A DNA stretch of 12,007 nucleotides from Sphingomonadales bacterium. Lineage in GTDB: Bacteria > Pseudomonadota > Alphaproteobacteria > Sphingomonadales > Sphingomonadaceae. The stretch is taken from contig JAIYAA010000288.1 of assembly GCA_027489295.1 (NCBI GenBank), forward strand, positions 1 through 12,007, read 5' to 3'. The notes under the pieces are model-generated. The model worked only from the letters and a program-made list of their open reading frames with translations. It searched no databases and had not been told where the DNA came from. Positions 11,890-12,007 of this stretch are shown here, piece after piece. Numbering within the stretch: position 1 is the stretch's first letter; each line of letters begins with the position of its first letter. A program made the translations under genes and the position numbers.

Positions 11890-12007
11890 TGACGTGCTCC
11901 CCGTTTTCAGGCCGCTGATAACTTAGCTTCGGTTTCCATATGCCCCTGGCGGGGGCGGTTCGTAAACTCGGCGGGTGCCATGCCGCCAAGGCTGCTGTGC
12001 GGACGCA
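11890..12007 (-). mobile_element. IS3-family insertion sequence, one end
   Basis: The end at 11890 begins TGACGTGCTCCCCG, in keeping with the TGAxxTGCxCCCC-type termini of one IS3 subgroup. The transposase stop lies 17 bases inside, on the minus strand. The element continues past the right edge of the window, so its other end and its 3-4 bp target duplication are not visible. The boundary is fixed mainly by where the interrupted plus-strand reading frame loses its character. Confidence 0.7.
11907..12007 (-). CDS. IS3-family transposase OrfB, C-terminal end only
   Basis: The last 32 codons read RPHSSLGGMAPAEFTNRPRQ then GHMETEAKLSAA and stop at TGA 11907-11909. RPHSSLGG..P..F is the conserved tail of the IS3-family DDE integrase-like OrfB, which carries out strand transfer of the element. 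The rest lies beyond the window. The sequence near the stop is regular and undamaged, so the element may be intact, unlike the OrfB fossil at 2292-2468. Confidence 0.9.
   Translation of the reverse strand, partial: RPHSSLGGMAPAEFTNRPRQGHMETEAKLSAA

Noticed and set aside
1..12007. CRISPR arrays, tRNA or rRNA genes
   Set aside because: No regularly spaced direct repeats and no cloverleaf or rRNA-like sequence were seen on either strand.

Overview
The window looks like an accessory region of a Sphingomonadales-type alphaproteobacterium. This rests on high GC, on the HWE/HisKA_2 class of histidine kinases, on a bacteriophytochrome with a BphO-type heme oxygenase, and on IS66 and IS3 debris around a short tyrosine recombinase. 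The genus assignment is inference from family resemblance, not from a search.

Left part (1-3022): a mobile-element scrap yard. It starts with the 3' end of an IS66 transposase and that element's right end (to 117). About 700 bases follow with no convincing gene but two 11-bp inverted repeats. Next come a short tyrosine recombinase with its own terminator (819-1482), a possible two-gene minus-strand unit ending in a 42-residue membrane peptide (2042-1669), a decayed IS3 OrfB fragment (2292-2468) and a small hypothetical gene (2561-2746). At 2916-3022 lies a second copy of the recombinase's upstream region and first codons, cut off after 12 codons directly before a kinase reading frame.

Central part (3166-10613): a red-light signalling cluster. 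It holds a soluble PAS-HisKA_2 kinase (+) and, converging on it, an AraC-family regulator followed at once by a hybrid bacteriophytochrome with PAS-GAF-PHY, HWE kinase and receiver domains (-). Divergent from the AraC gene is a heme oxygenase, which would make the phytochrome's biliverdin but is broken by a one-base frameshift as read here. On the minus strand lies a membrane-anchored PAS-HisKA_2 kinase whose end overlaps a stand-alone receiver gene by 17 bases. Kinases of this class with single-domain receivers commonly feed the alphaproteobacterial general stress response. No PhyR, NepR or EcfG gene is in the window, so that link is inference.

Right part (10614-12007): a long stretch without a supported gene, a small VOC-fold protein (-), and the first 31 codons of a probable helix-turn-helix gene interrupted by an IS3-family element that runs off the edge.

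The best candidates for something unusual are the frameshifted heme oxygenase beside an intact phytochrome, the kinase sitting behind a captured recombinase leader, and the overlapping minus-strand pair at 1669-2042.
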